From positions 62,001 to 126,000 of the forward strand of contig JAGBCQ010000018.1 in the NCBI GenBank assembly GCA_017937925.1: a DNA stretch of 64,000 bases, read 5' to 3'. The notes beneath the pieces are model-generated. The model was given only the letters and a program-made list of their open reading frames with translations. It ran no database searches and was not told the origin of the DNA. This document shows, one piece after another, positions 19,032 to 28,710 of the stretch; position 1 is the stretch's first letter, and the number at the start of each line of letters is the position of its first letter. This DNA is from Paraprevotella sp. (GTDB taxonomy: Bacteria; Bacteroidota; Bacteroidia; Bacteroidales; Bacteroidaceae). The translations under genes were made by a program, and so were the position numbers.

Positions 19032-21104
19032 ATGAAACATACTCTTATTACAGTGTTAATATGCTTGGGACTCAGTTTCTTGGTTACAAGCTGTTTTGAC
19101 TCGGACGATGTTGGCGATAGCTATACTACGTTTACAGGACAAAAGATCGCAGACTTTCTTAATGAACATCGATCCGAGTACTCAGAATTTATCTACGTAT
19201 TGGAAAAAGCCAACGCTTGGCCTTTAATGGAGTCGTATGGTAAATATACCTTATTTGTACCCACTAATGAAGCCATGCATGCTTACTATTTAGAAAAGGG
19301 TGATGGTGTGAATCCAATGGATATAGATACACTTAATGCTAAGGATTTAAGGAAATTGGTTTTCTATCATATCATTGATGGTGAAACGAATTCGGATAAG
19401 GCTTATACTACATTTGACTTTGAAGAGGGTGCTATTCCAACAAAGAATATGGTGGGTAGGTATATCATTGTTCATTTCCCTGAGAATGCTGTGAGTACGG
19501 CTTGGATTATTAACGATGAAGCGAACATTGTTGAGGCTAATGGCGAGATGATAAATGGAGTGGTACATGTTATAGATCATGTGATTGAAGGTAATAATGA
19601 CTTGTTGCCCAATCTTATCAAAACAAACGGTGAATATGGTATTTATGGTGAAGCGATTGCTGCGACAGGACTAGATAAAAAGATGATGCTCATTGAGGAT
19701 GAGACTTACGTGGCTCCCACTACATTGCCCGATGGAAGTGTCGTAACTACGCGTGCACATTATCCTGAAGAAAAGAAATATGGGTGGACGGCTCTCCTTG
19801 AACCTGATGAATTGCTTAATAATTGGAATGACGAATATACCCAGGCTGCCGGCATAAATGGTATTAAAAGTATTGACGACATGGAGGCATATGCGCGAGC
19901 TATTTATCAAGATATGATTGATAATGGTAGTGCAGTTCCTGTTGACCTCAGCATTACAGATAGAAAGAATGAGAAAAACGCCCTCAATCATTTTGTTGCC
20001 TATCATTTCCTACAGGCTGCCGTACGTACAGATAATTTTGTTACTACTTATGGTTATGTATCAGAATATGACTGGTTTGAACGTAAGGCCGAGATTTGCG
20101 ATGAAAACTATCGTATAGAGCAATACTGGCCTACGATGGCACCAGGTTCTCTTATTCAATGTCAGAAGCATAATATCATCAATACAATAGATAATCCATG
20201 TTGGCAGGCGGGTATGGCCAATAGTCAAGATTATATACACTTTGTGGTTTCCAAATCCAATAAGGATTGCCAGAATGGATACCTACATCAGTTGAATCGT
20301 GTAATGGCTTATAATAAATATGTAGAGAACGAAGTACTACACCGTCGTCTGCGTATGGAACTTCGCACATTCTTGCCTGAATTGGTGACAAACGACGTTG
20401 TTGCTTACACCAATAAGTATAACCAATGGCATCGTTATATTCCTACTGGTTATTGTAAAAATTTAATCTTTGAGGAGCAGAGACCAAGCATATATATGGT
20501 ATATTATGCTGCTAATGTTCATCATTATTTGTATGGGGATGAATTGAATGCAACAGGTTTCTTTGATGTAACATTTCGTGTTGGTCCTATTCCTGCTGGT
20601 AAGTATGAAGTGCGTTTTGGTTATCATGTTTATGGAACAGCAAGGTCTAATTCCGAAGCTGGTGTAACTCAGATATATTTTGATGGTACACCATGTGGTA
20701 TTCCATTAGATATGCGCGCGAACGCCTTAGAGGGAGATATTGGCTGGCAACAAGATTATAATATCATTGAGACATATGGTGCAGCTGGTGTGCAATTAGC
20801 GCGTAATGCTACTTATAGCGAGGATGATCCTTATGGCTATGAGAATGATAAGTCGTTGCGCAACCGCAATTTCATGAAAGCTCCTGATAGCTATGTGGGA
20901 ACAAATTGGCATAACGACTATGGAACTTATTTCGGTACAGCTCGTAACTCTTCGCAAGATCTTCGATATATATTAGGAACATTCTCCTTTACAGGTAATG
21001 ACGAACATAATATCCGTTTTGTACAGATGTTAGCAGGAAAGGGATTGTTTGACTATATAGAATTCATACCAACTGACCTAATTAACGACGAAGATCAACA
21101 TTGA
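19032..21104 (+). CDS. Fasciclin-domain lipoprotein (first of three)
   Basis: A 690-residue lipoprotein: signal sequence with lipobox LVTSC (Cys21). A fasciclin (FAS1) domain spans about 40-190, with YGKYTLFVPTNEAMHAYY, LRKLVFYHIIDGE and INGVVHVIDHVIEG. A second, degenerate FAS1-like region lies at about 280-430 (NALNHFVAYHFLQAA). The C-terminal third (GFFDVTFRVGPIPAGKYEVRFGYHVYG) resembles a beta-sandwich binding domain. FAS1 domains mediate adhesion, and in Bacteroidetes such lipoproteins often sit beside SusC/SusD, where they may bind glycan at the surface. It begins the uptake transcription unit after the terminator; the gap to the next gene is 21 bases. Confidence 0.82.
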   Translation: MKHTLITVLICLGLSFLVTSCFDSDDVGDSYTTFTGQKIADFLNEHRSEYSEFIYVLEKANAWPLMESYGKYTLFVPTNEAMHAYYLEKGDGVNPMDIDTLNAKDLRKLVFYHIIDGETNSDKAYTTFDFEEGAIPTKNMVGRYIIVHFPENAVSTAWIINDEANIVEANGEMINGVVHVIDHVIEGNNDLLPNLIKTNGEYGIYGEAIAATGLDKKMMLIEDETYVAPTTLPDGSVVTTRAHYPEEKKYGWTALLEPDELLNNWNDEYTQAAGINGIKSIDDMEAYARAIYQDMIDNGSAVPVDLSITDRKNEKNALNHFVAYHFLQAAVRTDNFVTTYGYVSEYDWFERKAEICDENYRIEQYWPTMAPGSLIQCQKHNIINTIDNPCWQAGMANSQDYIHFVVSKSNKDCQNGYLHQLNRVMAYNKYVENEVLHRRLRMELRTFLPELVTNDVVAYTNKYNQWHRYIPTGYCKNLIFEEQRPSIYMVYYAANVHHYLYGDELNATGFFDVTFRVGPIPAGKYEVRFGYHVYGTARSNSEAGVTQIYFDGTPCGIPLDMRANALEGDIGWQQDYNIIETYGAAGVQLARNATYSEDDPYGYENDKSLRNRNFMKAPDSYVGTNWHNDYGTYFGTARNSSQDLRYILGTFSFTGNDEHNIRFVQMLAGKGLFDYIEFIPTDLINDEDQH

Positions 21105-21125
21105 TGGGATAAAGAATTAAGTATT

Positions 21126-23654
21126 ATGAAGATACATCGTTTATATATAGTAATAGGACTGGGCTTGACCTTGTTTGCAACGTCTTGTACCGATCGTTTT
21201 GAAGAAGAGGAAAACAATGAACCGGCATGGTTGGGCCCTAATGTGTACGACTATTTAGAACAGCGTGGCGATTGTCGCTACTTCTGTCAATTGATCAGAG
21301 ATTGTGGTTATTATGAATCTATGAAGCGAACAGGTAGCAATACGTTGTTCTTTTCACCGGACTCGTGTTTTGAAACATTCTTCCGATCGGCCGATGCTGT
21401 GAATAAGGGATATACTTCGTACGATAAATTGCCACAATCCATGAAGTATATGATGTTGCGCTCTTGCATGGTCGAGAATGCACAACTGATTGAACGTCTG
21501 TCAAAGACTGATCACGGTGGTACACTTTTCCGCCGCACAACTATGATGGAATTGGAGGATACAATACCTGTTGTAACCTATGCAGACATGCCCCACAATA
21601 TCTATTTTGACCGTTACAAGGATGACGAGATGAAGTTGCTGATGGACGCATCACCATGGACATTAGTACAGTTTTTCCCCGATGTGATGTCGGCACTAAA
21701 GATAACCGACAAAGATATGAAATACATTTGCGGTGATGGTGCATCAATTGACCGTACTTACCTATTTCAAAGTCGTATAGTGAGACAGGATATAACGTGT
21801 AAGAATGGTTACCTACATGAACTAGATAGAATCTGTATGGTGCCCGACAATATGGCGGGTTATATACGCAATGAGAACCGCCTGTCTACTTTCAATCACC
21901 TCATGGACCGTTTCTGTGAGCCTGTTCTATATCGTACAACGGTTGATGGCGAACGCATTTACGAATTGCGTTACTTTAACGAATCAGTGTCCCATCCACA
22001 CCGCACAGATATTGACGGACGTATCGCACCAGGAATGTTGTATTTTGATCCCGGCTGGAATCTTTATCAATACGGTTCGTCGGGGACCAATAGTAACAAT
22101 GCGTACGAGGGCGACATGGCTGCTATGTTCGTGCCAACGAACGAGGCTATGGCTGAATATTTCAGTGCCGACCCCAATGCTGAAGGACATGATATTTATG
22201 AGTCGTTTGGGGGGAGTTGGGACAACGTTCCAGACCAAATAGCAGCTGATTTGCTGAAAAATCATCAGTTGTCTTCTTTTGTCAATTCCACACCTAGTCA
22301 TTTTGGAACATTGAAGGATATGGCGGGCTACGATATGGAGATTAAAGAGGATAATATTGTAGGGTCTTATGTGGCACGTAATGGAATAGTTTATCTTATC
22401 AACAAAGTGCTACCTCCATTGGATTATCGTTCGGTAATGGGTCCGGTGAAAGTGGATCAAGGACTGAAAATATTTAATTTAGCCATGGGCGATAACTACT
22501 GTCAATTCCAGTACTATTTACGTTCGTTGAAGTCCACTTTTAACTTCTTTGTGACACCAGATGAGTATATGAAAGATTATCTTGATCCGATATCAGCAGG
22601 ATATAGTGGTGTTCGTATGAACTCTATTTACGATTTCCGCCTAAATACTAATACCAACACTATTGAAGCAGTCGTGCGTAATGCAGCAACAGGCGACTCT
22701 ATCGGCATCAATACAAGTGGCGGAATATCCGGGGCATTAACTAGTCGTCTTACCGATATATTGAATCAGCAAACGCTAGTTGGTGAGATTATACCGGGTC
22801 AAGAGTGGTACATTACGAAGGGGTATGCCCCCATTCGTTTAGTATGGGCAGGTGATAAAGTTGTGGCAGCACAAGGTGCAGGAAATGCTAGTCCTATAGA
22901 TGTTATCGATGAATATGATAAGACAAATGGAGCAACGCGCTACTTGAATGGAATATTACGTACGTCTCCCTATTCTATGTATAACATTCTACGCCAGCAT
23001 GCCGGAGCCTCTGCATCCGGTAGTGTAGATGACAAGTTCAAGGCCTTTTATGACATGTGTGAATATTGTGGATTATTTGAAAAGAATCCAACCACAACGT
23101 GTGCTGCCATTGACTACCGTCTTTCGTTCCTTAGCCAGTACCACTACAGTGTTTACATTCCTGGAAATGACGGTGTTGAGGCGGCTATAGGTGACGGTAT
23201 TATCCCTTCAATCAGCGATATTGAAAACTGCAGCCTTACTTCAGAAGAAGAAGCGGCTGGATTAGACCTTGAAGAGAAGCGTGAAATGTTACGGCAACGT
23301 ATGATCCGTTTCATTCGTTACCATATTCAGGATTACTCTATTATAATAGGTGGACAAAACGAGAACGAAGGTCAATTCTTAAGTTCTACGCTTAATACCG
23401 CAACCAATAAGTTTTATCCTATTTATGTGGACCAAGATGGTAGCAATGTAAGAATTTTAGATAACTATAACTATCAGCGCCGTCGTCAAGGGCTTAGTTT
23501 TGAAAAAGTTGATGTTTCTAGTGAGCTTAATAATATTATGGCGCGCGACCTTATCGTTAATAGTGCTGCAACGACTGCAGCCACCGGTATAGAGACTTAT
23601 TCCTATAGTGTGATACATCTTTTAGAGGATGGCAAATATTTAAGATTTGAATAA
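21126..23654 (+). CDS. Fasciclin-domain lipoprotein (second of three)
   Basis: An 842-residue lipoprotein with lipobox FATSC (Cys21). Several FAS1-like segments are visible: YDYLEQRGDCRYFCQLIRDCGYYESM with NTLFFSPDSCFETFF near residues 40-85, MAAMFVPTNEAMAEYF near 330 with GIVYLINKVLPP near 420, and a third beginning SMYNILRQHAGASASGS near 620 and ending YSVIHLLEDGKYLRF. Tandem FAS1 domains usually give an elongated adhesive rod, so a surface-exposed accessory binding protein for the neighbouring SusC/SusD is likely but not shown. Its stop (23652-23654) lies one base before the ATG of the SusC gene. Confidence 0.82.
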   Translation: MKIHRLYIVIGLGLTLFATSCTDRFEEEENNEPAWLGPNVYDYLEQRGDCRYFCQLIRDCGYYESMKRTGSNTLFFSPDSCFETFFRSADAVNKGYTSYDKLPQSMKYMMLRSCMVENAQLIERLSKTDHGGTLFRRTTMMELEDTIPVVTYADMPHNIYFDRYKDDEMKLLMDASPWTLVQFFPDVMSALKITDKDMKYICGDGASIDRTYLFQSRIVRQDITCKNGYLHELDRICMVPDNMAGYIRNENRLSTFNHLMDRFCEPVLYRTTVDGERIYELRYFNESVSHPHRTDIDGRIAPGMLYFDPGWNLYQYGSSGTNSNNAYEGDMAAMFVPTNEAMAEYFSADPNAEGHDIYESFGGSWDNVPDQIAADLLKNHQLSSFVNSTPSHFGTLKDMAGYDMEIKEDNIVGSYVARNGIVYLINKVLPPLDYRSVMGPVKVDQGLKIFNLAMGDNYCQFQYYLRSLKSTFNFFVTPDEYMKDYLDPISAGYSGVRMNSIYDFRLNTNTNTIEAVVRNAATGDSIGINTSGGISGALTSRLTDILNQQTLVGEIIPGQEWYITKGYAPIRLVWAGDKVVAAQGAGNASPIDVIDEYDKTNGATRYLNGILRTSPYSMYNILRQHAGASASGSVDDKFKAFYDMCEYCGLFEKNPTTTCAAIDYRLSFLSQYHYSVYIPGNDGVEAAIGDGIIPSISDIENCSLTSEEEAAGLDLEEKREMLRQRMIRFIRYHIQDYSIIIGGQNENEGQFLSSTLNTATNKFYPIYVDQDGSNVRILDNYNYQRRRQGLSFEKVDVSSELNNIMARDLIVNSAATTAATGIETYSYSVIHLLEDGKYLRFE

Positions 23655-23655
23655 T

Positions 23656-26600
23656 ATGGAACTAATGGTGGATATACAAAATAGTGTAAAGCGTCTGTTG
23701 GTGTGCGTTACGATGTTGCTGTTAGTCAGTGGTGTATGGGCGCAAAACGAAATTGCAATTAACGGACATGTTGCCGATGAATTTGGTGGCGTACCGGGTG
23801 CATATGTAACCGAATTAGATCCAAACGATCGTGTCTTAGGTAGTGTGACTACTGACATCAATGGTAATTTCTTTATCCGTGCAAAAAATATTCGTAATCG
23901 CATTCGCATTCAATGTATGGGTTATGAAACGCAGGTTCTGCATATCAGCAAAACAAAGAAGTGGCACATCAGTTTGAAGGAGGCTGTCCATACAATGAAA
24001 GAGGCCGTGGTAACGCATGACCGTCGACAGGATATAGGTATGGGTAGCATTCCTAGTCGTGAAGTTTCTATGGCAATCTCACATTTTGAACTCGGAGAAG
24101 ATGTGGAAGGTATTTCAGTGGCTTCTCCAGAGGACTTGTTGCAAGGTCGTATCGCAGGTCTTGACATTGTGGCATCGTCAGGTGCTCCGGGAGCATCAAG
24201 TCAGATGCGTATTCGTGGTACTACAACACTTTCTAGTAATGCCAATCCCTTAATAGTGCTTAACGATATTCCGTTTGATGGTGATATTTCTGGTGATTTT
24301 GATTTCAATAATGCTACAGACGATCAGTATGCTGACTTGCTTTGTGTGAACGTGGACGATATTTTGAGCATTGATGTATTGAAGGATGCTTCAGCCACTG
24401 CTCTATATGGTTCAAAAGGCTCTAATGGTGTAATCAAAATTACGACACGAAGAGGGAAACGAGGAAAACCTGTTATCAAGTATTCCTACAAATTGACAGA
24501 AAAGTTCCAACCTAAAGGGATGAAAATGCTTACGGGTGACGATTATACAATGCTTATGAAGCAGGCATATTTTAATCGTACGTTAGCGCGTAACGAATCA
24601 TATTCCCAATATAGTCGTGACGAATATAACTATAATCCCTCGTTTCCAGAGTATGAACAATTTAATAATAATACTGATTGGGTTGATGCTGTGACTAAGC
24701 ATGGCTGGACTCACGATCACTATCTTAGTGTGAGTGGTGGTGGAGAGCGTGCTACATTCTTAATCTCTGGTGGCTATCTCTCTCAGACAGGTACGATCAT
24801 TGGTCAGAAATACACCAAGATGACCAATCGCATGAATCTAGAATACGACATTTCTAAACGTATTAAAGTAATTACTGAATTTCAGTTCACTTATAGTAAG
24901 AATAGGAAAAATTTGGAGAATTATGGTACCATACTTGGAATAGCATATAAGAAGATTCCTAATGTTGGTATTTATGAACAGGATGCGAATGGTAATGATA
25001 CAAAGAATTACTACAACATCCATAGTAATTCCCAACTGGCCGGTTCGCAGAAGAATATGTTTAATCCCGTAGCTTTAGCGCGTTTGGCCAAGAACGAAGA
25101 AGTGAATCGTCGTATTCTTCCTATGGCTCGAATTCAATATTACATTGTCAATCCTAGTCTTGATGATAAGCGCTTCTCTCTTAAATATTCAGCATACATC
25201 AATTTTGATATTAACAATCTCAATCGTAGTCAATTCCTTCCAGCGTCAGTCTCAAACTCTAATTGGGATAGCGAGACAATCAATAATGCACAAGAATATA
25301 GTACAGAACGTCTGAACATACAAACGGAGAATAAAATCTCCTTTGAGAGTGATTGGGATAATGGGCATTTTCTTGTCGCAAACTTGGCTTGGCAAACAAA
25401 TAGTGCAACGCAATCGGCTCAAACTACAAAATCCTATGGTCATCCAGACGAGTCATTAACCAATGCAACAACAGCGGCATACTTGAATTCTTTGAGTAAC
25501 GGTAATTCCAAATCGCGTTCACTTGCGGGTCTTGGTAATGTGCATTATTCGTATAAAGGGAAGTATATCGTTAGTGGTGTTTTGCGTGTTGAAGGTTCAA
25601 CTAAGTTTGGTGCTGCCCGCCGTTGGGGTATTTTCCCGGGAGCATCTGCAAAATGGATTATTTCAGAGGAGAAGTTCATGAAACCATTGGAGAAATATGT
25701 CTCAATGCTTGCTATACGTCCAGGATGGGGAATTACTGGTAATCAACCCGGCAAGGACTATTCACAATATAGCGTATATTCTATTGATAACTATGGCTAT
25801 ATGGGCGGTACTGTGGTACGTCCGGTTAATATTCCTCTTACGGACTTGCGTTGGGAAAAGACGAACTCCTATAATCTTGGTTTTGATTTTGGTTTCTTTA
25901 ATAATTTGATAAACATTAAGGTGGATATTTATGACAAGGAAACCACAGATTTGTTGTGGTCTAACTATACGATTCCTACGACTTCTGGATTTCCTTCATT
26001 GTCGTACAAGAACGATGGAAAACTTCAAAACCGTGGTTGGGAAATGGAATTTAGCACCAACAAAATTGTTAATAGAGGCAAATTCTCAATGGACTTTAAT
26101 TTTAACATCGGTAATAACAAGAACGTGATAAAGGAAATCAACCCATCCATCATGAATCAGTTCAATGATAATGCAGCAGCAATCAATAATGGTGTTTACC
26201 TTACTCGTATTCAGATGAACAACGCCTATGGCTCTATTTATGGTTTCCGTTACAAGGGGGTGTATAGTTATAGTTATGAGAAGTTTGACAAAGCAGTGGC
26301 TGAAGGGAAAACTTGTCCAGTGGCTTATGATGCTAATGGCAATGTAATGTACGACTATAATGGCAAGCCAAAGCAAATGAAGTATGACTATCTAGGTACT
26401 AATTACAAATTCCAAGGGGGTGATGCTATTTATGAGGATATCAACCATGATGGTTCTATTGACGGATATGATGTCGTCTATTTAGGCAACTCTAATCCAA
26501 AGTTGGAAGGAGGTTTCGGTACTACTCTTCGTTATGGTAGTCTTTCGCTGACTATTTTCTGTAATTTCCGCTACGGTGGCAAGATTATCAATAATGCCCG

Positions 26601-27000
26601 AATGCATGCTGAGAACATGTACACTGACGATAATCAGTGTCGTACCGTAAATTGGCGTTGGCGCAAAGAGGGTGATAAGACGGACGTACCACGTGCTCTT
26701 TATCAGCAAGGTTATAATTGGTTGGGTTCTGATCGCTACGTTGAGGATGGTTCGTTCTTACGTATCAAATATGTCTCTCTTCGTTATTCCTTCCCTAAAA
26801 AATGGGCACAAACTTTGCATGCAACCGCTATTAATGCCTACTTTACCGTCAACAACTTGTTCTGCTTTAGCAAGTACTCAGGCACCGATCCGGAGGTCGC
26901 TGTGCAGAATTTCAATGCGTCGTTACCAGGAGTGGCTTATGACACGTCCCGTACTCCTCGTTCAAAGGATTGGACAATGGGTATATCCGTTAACTTCTAA
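23656..27000 (+). CDS. SusC-type TonB-dependent outer-membrane transporter (pair 1)
   Basis: A 1114-residue outer-membrane protein: signal peptide ending VSGVWAQ, a carboxypeptidase-regulatory-like N-terminal domain (INGHVADEFGGVPGAYVTE), a plug domain (LLQGRIAGLDIVASSGAPG, MRIRGTTTLSSNANPLIVLND, DVLKDASATALYGSKGSNGV) and a long beta-barrel ending FSKYSGTDPEV...WTMGISVNF. It would import oligosaccharides using TonB energy together with the SusD encoded next. The usual DEVVVVGYG stretch before the plug is absent; MKEAVVTHDRRQ stands in its place. ATG 23656 is chosen because the in-frame TTG at 23647 lies inside the upstream gene; ATG 23665 is also possible. Confidence 0.93.
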   Translation: MELMVDIQNSVKRLLVCVTMLLLVSGVWAQNEIAINGHVADEFGGVPGAYVTELDPNDRVLGSVTTDINGNFFIRAKNIRNRIRIQCMGYETQVLHISKTKKWHISLKEAVHTMKEAVVTHDRRQDIGMGSIPSREVSMAISHFELGEDVEGISVASPEDLLQGRIAGLDIVASSGAPGASSQMRIRGTTTLSSNANPLIVLNDIPFDGDISGDFDFNNATDDQYADLLCVNVDDILSIDVLKDASATALYGSKGSNGVIKITTRRGKRGKPVIKYSYKLTEKFQPKGMKMLTGDDYTMLMKQAYFNRTLARNESYSQYSRDEYNYNPSFPEYEQFNNNTDWVDAVTKHGWTHDHYLSVSGGGERATFLISGGYLSQTGTIIGQKYTKMTNRMNLEYDISKRIKVITEFQFTYSKNRKNLENYGTILGIAYKKIPNVGIYEQDANGNDTKNYYNIHSNSQLAGSQKNMFNPVALARLAKNEEVNRRILPMARIQYYIVNPSLDDKRFSLKYSAYINFDINNLNRSQFLPASVSNSNWDSETINNAQEYSTERLNIQTENKISFESDWDNGHFLVANLAWQTNSATQSAQTTKSYGHPDESLTNATTAAYLNSLSNGNSKSRSLAGLGNVHYSYKGKYIVSGVLRVEGSTKFGAARRWGIFPGASAKWIISEEKFMKPLEKYVSMLAIRPGWGITGNQPGKDYSQYSVYSIDNYGYMGGTVVRPVNIPLTDLRWEKTNSYNLGFDFGFFNNLINIKVDIYDKETTDLLWSNYTIPTTSGFPSLSYKNDGKLQNRGWEMEFSTNKIVNRGKFSMDFNFNIGNNKNVIKEINPSIMNQFNDNAAAINNGVYLTRIQMNNAYGSIYGFRYKGVYSYSYEKFDKAVAEGKTCPVAYDANGNVMYDYNGKPKQMKYDYLGTNYKFQGGDAIYEDINHDGSIDGYDVVYLGNSNPKLEGGFGTTLRYGSLSLTIFCNFRYGGKIINNARMHAENMYTDDNQCRTVNWRWRKEGDKTDVPRALYQQGYNWLGSDRYVEDGSFLRIKYVSLRYSFPKKWAQTLHATAINAYFTVNNLFCFSKYSGTDPEVAVQNFNASLPGVAYDTSRTPRSKDWTMGISVNF

Positions 27001-27024
27001 TTCACCGAAACAATCTTTTGCGTT

Positions 27025-28710
27025 ATGAAAAAATATATCTCATTTATATTAACAGTAATTGCCACAGTAACCACTCTTTCACTATCTTCATGTAGTGATT
27101 GGCTTGAGTTGATGCCAGAGGATAGCACTATAGAGGAAGAGTTTTGGAAGAATGGCAATCAAGTGGAGAGTGTAGTTCGTGCTTGCTACCGCTTTATGCA
27201 GGAGGATAATTTGATGCAACGTATCATTCTTTGGGGCGAACTTCGTTCCGATGAGGTGCAGAATGGTCCAAGCTTATCATCTGCTGAAGCAGAAATTGTG
27301 AATGCCAACGTAAAGTCCAATAATGGTTTGTGTAATTGGGCTTCATTCTATACTGTTATCAATTACTGTAACAAAGTGCTTGAATATGCACCATCCGTTC
27401 GTGAACTTGATGCCAACTTCAGTGAGGCTACTTGCAATGCCTACCTTGCTGAAGCATATACGTTACGGGCTTTGTGCTATTTTTATCTACTCCGTACGTT
27501 CCGAGACGTACCGCTTGTTTTAGAGAGCAGTAAGACGGATGAGTACGATTACAATGTGAGCAACCGCGATACACTTGCTTGGATAAATTATTATCAACTA
27601 CCTGTATCTATCGCTTCGTTCACATCTGAAGCGTATCCTTTGGTTAATCAAGAAAACTATGTGCTTGATCGTATGATTGAGGACCTTAAACTAGCTAAAG
27701 GTTATGCAGCAATAGAGTGGGAGAATGAAGAGGAAAATCGAGGTCGTGTAACCCGTCGTGCTGTTGAGGCTCTACTTGCCGACTATTACCTTTGGCGTGC
27801 ATCTGTCAACCATATTTTAGATGCAGCGAAAGCTGAAGCTGACTATCGTGAATGCATCGCATTGTGTAACGAGATTCTTAATCAATCTGCCGATATGGAG
27901 GATGTGGAACTTGTTTTAGGTGCCAATTTGTTACAAGATGTATTTTACGATGGCAACTCATACGAAAGTATCTTTGAACTGAATTTTACTACCAATGGTT
28001 ATGCCAATAATGCAACATCAACTCTTTATGGTAATACGGTTAAGAGTCGTAATCCACACTTGTTGGCCGCAGTTGGATTGTCGACACTTTTCAACCAAAG
28101 CAAAGCAAATAGCGATGATGCAGATTACGATTTCCGAAGCAAAGACTTTTTCAATTCCAAAGATAACCGAATCTTCAAATACGAAGGACAGACACCTCCT
28201 GCGGAATTCAATTCTCGCAGCGCTAATTACACCTTTCGAAGTTCTAGCAGTCAGGCTAACTGGATTTTCTACCGTTTGGCTGATATATACTTAATGAAGG
28301 CTGAAGCAACGGCGCAAATTGCAACAACGGCAGATGAGATTAGCGCTGTGGTTACACTTTGCAATAAAACCTATATACGTGCTTGCACCGATAATTCAGA
28401 GGTCAAGGATTCTTTAGATCATGCTTCGTATGGTTCTCCGTCAGACATCCAACGGCTTGTTCTTGAGGAACGTCAGCGTGAACTAATGTTTGAAGGTAAA
28501 CGTTGGTTCGACCTTCTTCGTTTGGTACGTCGTAGCGGAAGCACTGCAGCTAGTTGGCAATATATAGAATCTCGTTATGATGAAGACGTAACTACTATTC
28601 GCAATAAAATGACTTCTATTGATGCATGGTATCTACCTATATATCTCAACGAAACAAAGATTAACGGCAATCTTCGCCAAAACACATATTATGAATCACA
28701 AGATGAATGA
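27025..28710 (+). CDS. SusD/RagB-type surface lipoprotein (pair 1)
   Basis: A 561-residue lipoprotein with lipobox LSLSSC and the SusD opening SDWLELMPEDSTIEEEFWKNGNQVESVVRACY. TPR-like helices (AYLAEAYTLRALCYFYLLRTFRDVPLVLE) and the C-terminal LEERQRELMFEGKRWFDLLRLVRR are family hallmarks. It should form the lid over the SusC channel encoded 24 bases upstream and capture the glycan. The last bases overlap the ATG of the third fasciclin gene in an ATGA arrangement, implying translational coupling. Confidence 0.94.
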   Translation: MKKYISFILTVIATVTTLSLSSCSDWLELMPEDSTIEEEFWKNGNQVESVVRACYRFMQEDNLMQRIILWGELRSDEVQNGPSLSSAEAEIVNANVKSNNGLCNWASFYTVINYCNKVLEYAPSVRELDANFSEATCNAYLAEAYTLRALCYFYLLRTFRDVPLVLESSKTDEYDYNVSNRDTLAWINYYQLPVSIASFTSEAYPLVNQENYVLDRMIEDLKLAKGYAAIEWENEEENRGRVTRRAVEALLADYYLWRASVNHILDAAKAEADYRECIALCNEILNQSADMEDVELVLGANLLQDVFYDGNSYESIFELNFTTNGYANNATSTLYGNTVKSRNPHLLAAVGLSTLFNQSKANSDDADYDFRSKDFFNSKDNRIFKYEGQTPPAEFNSRSANYTFRSSSSQANWIFYRLADIYLMKAEATAQIATTADEISAVVTLCNKTYIRACTDNSEVKDSLDHASYGSPSDIQRLVLEERQRELMFEGKRWFDLLRLVRRSGSTAASWQYIESRYDEDVTTIRNKMTSIDAWYLPIYLNETKINGNLRQNTYYESQDE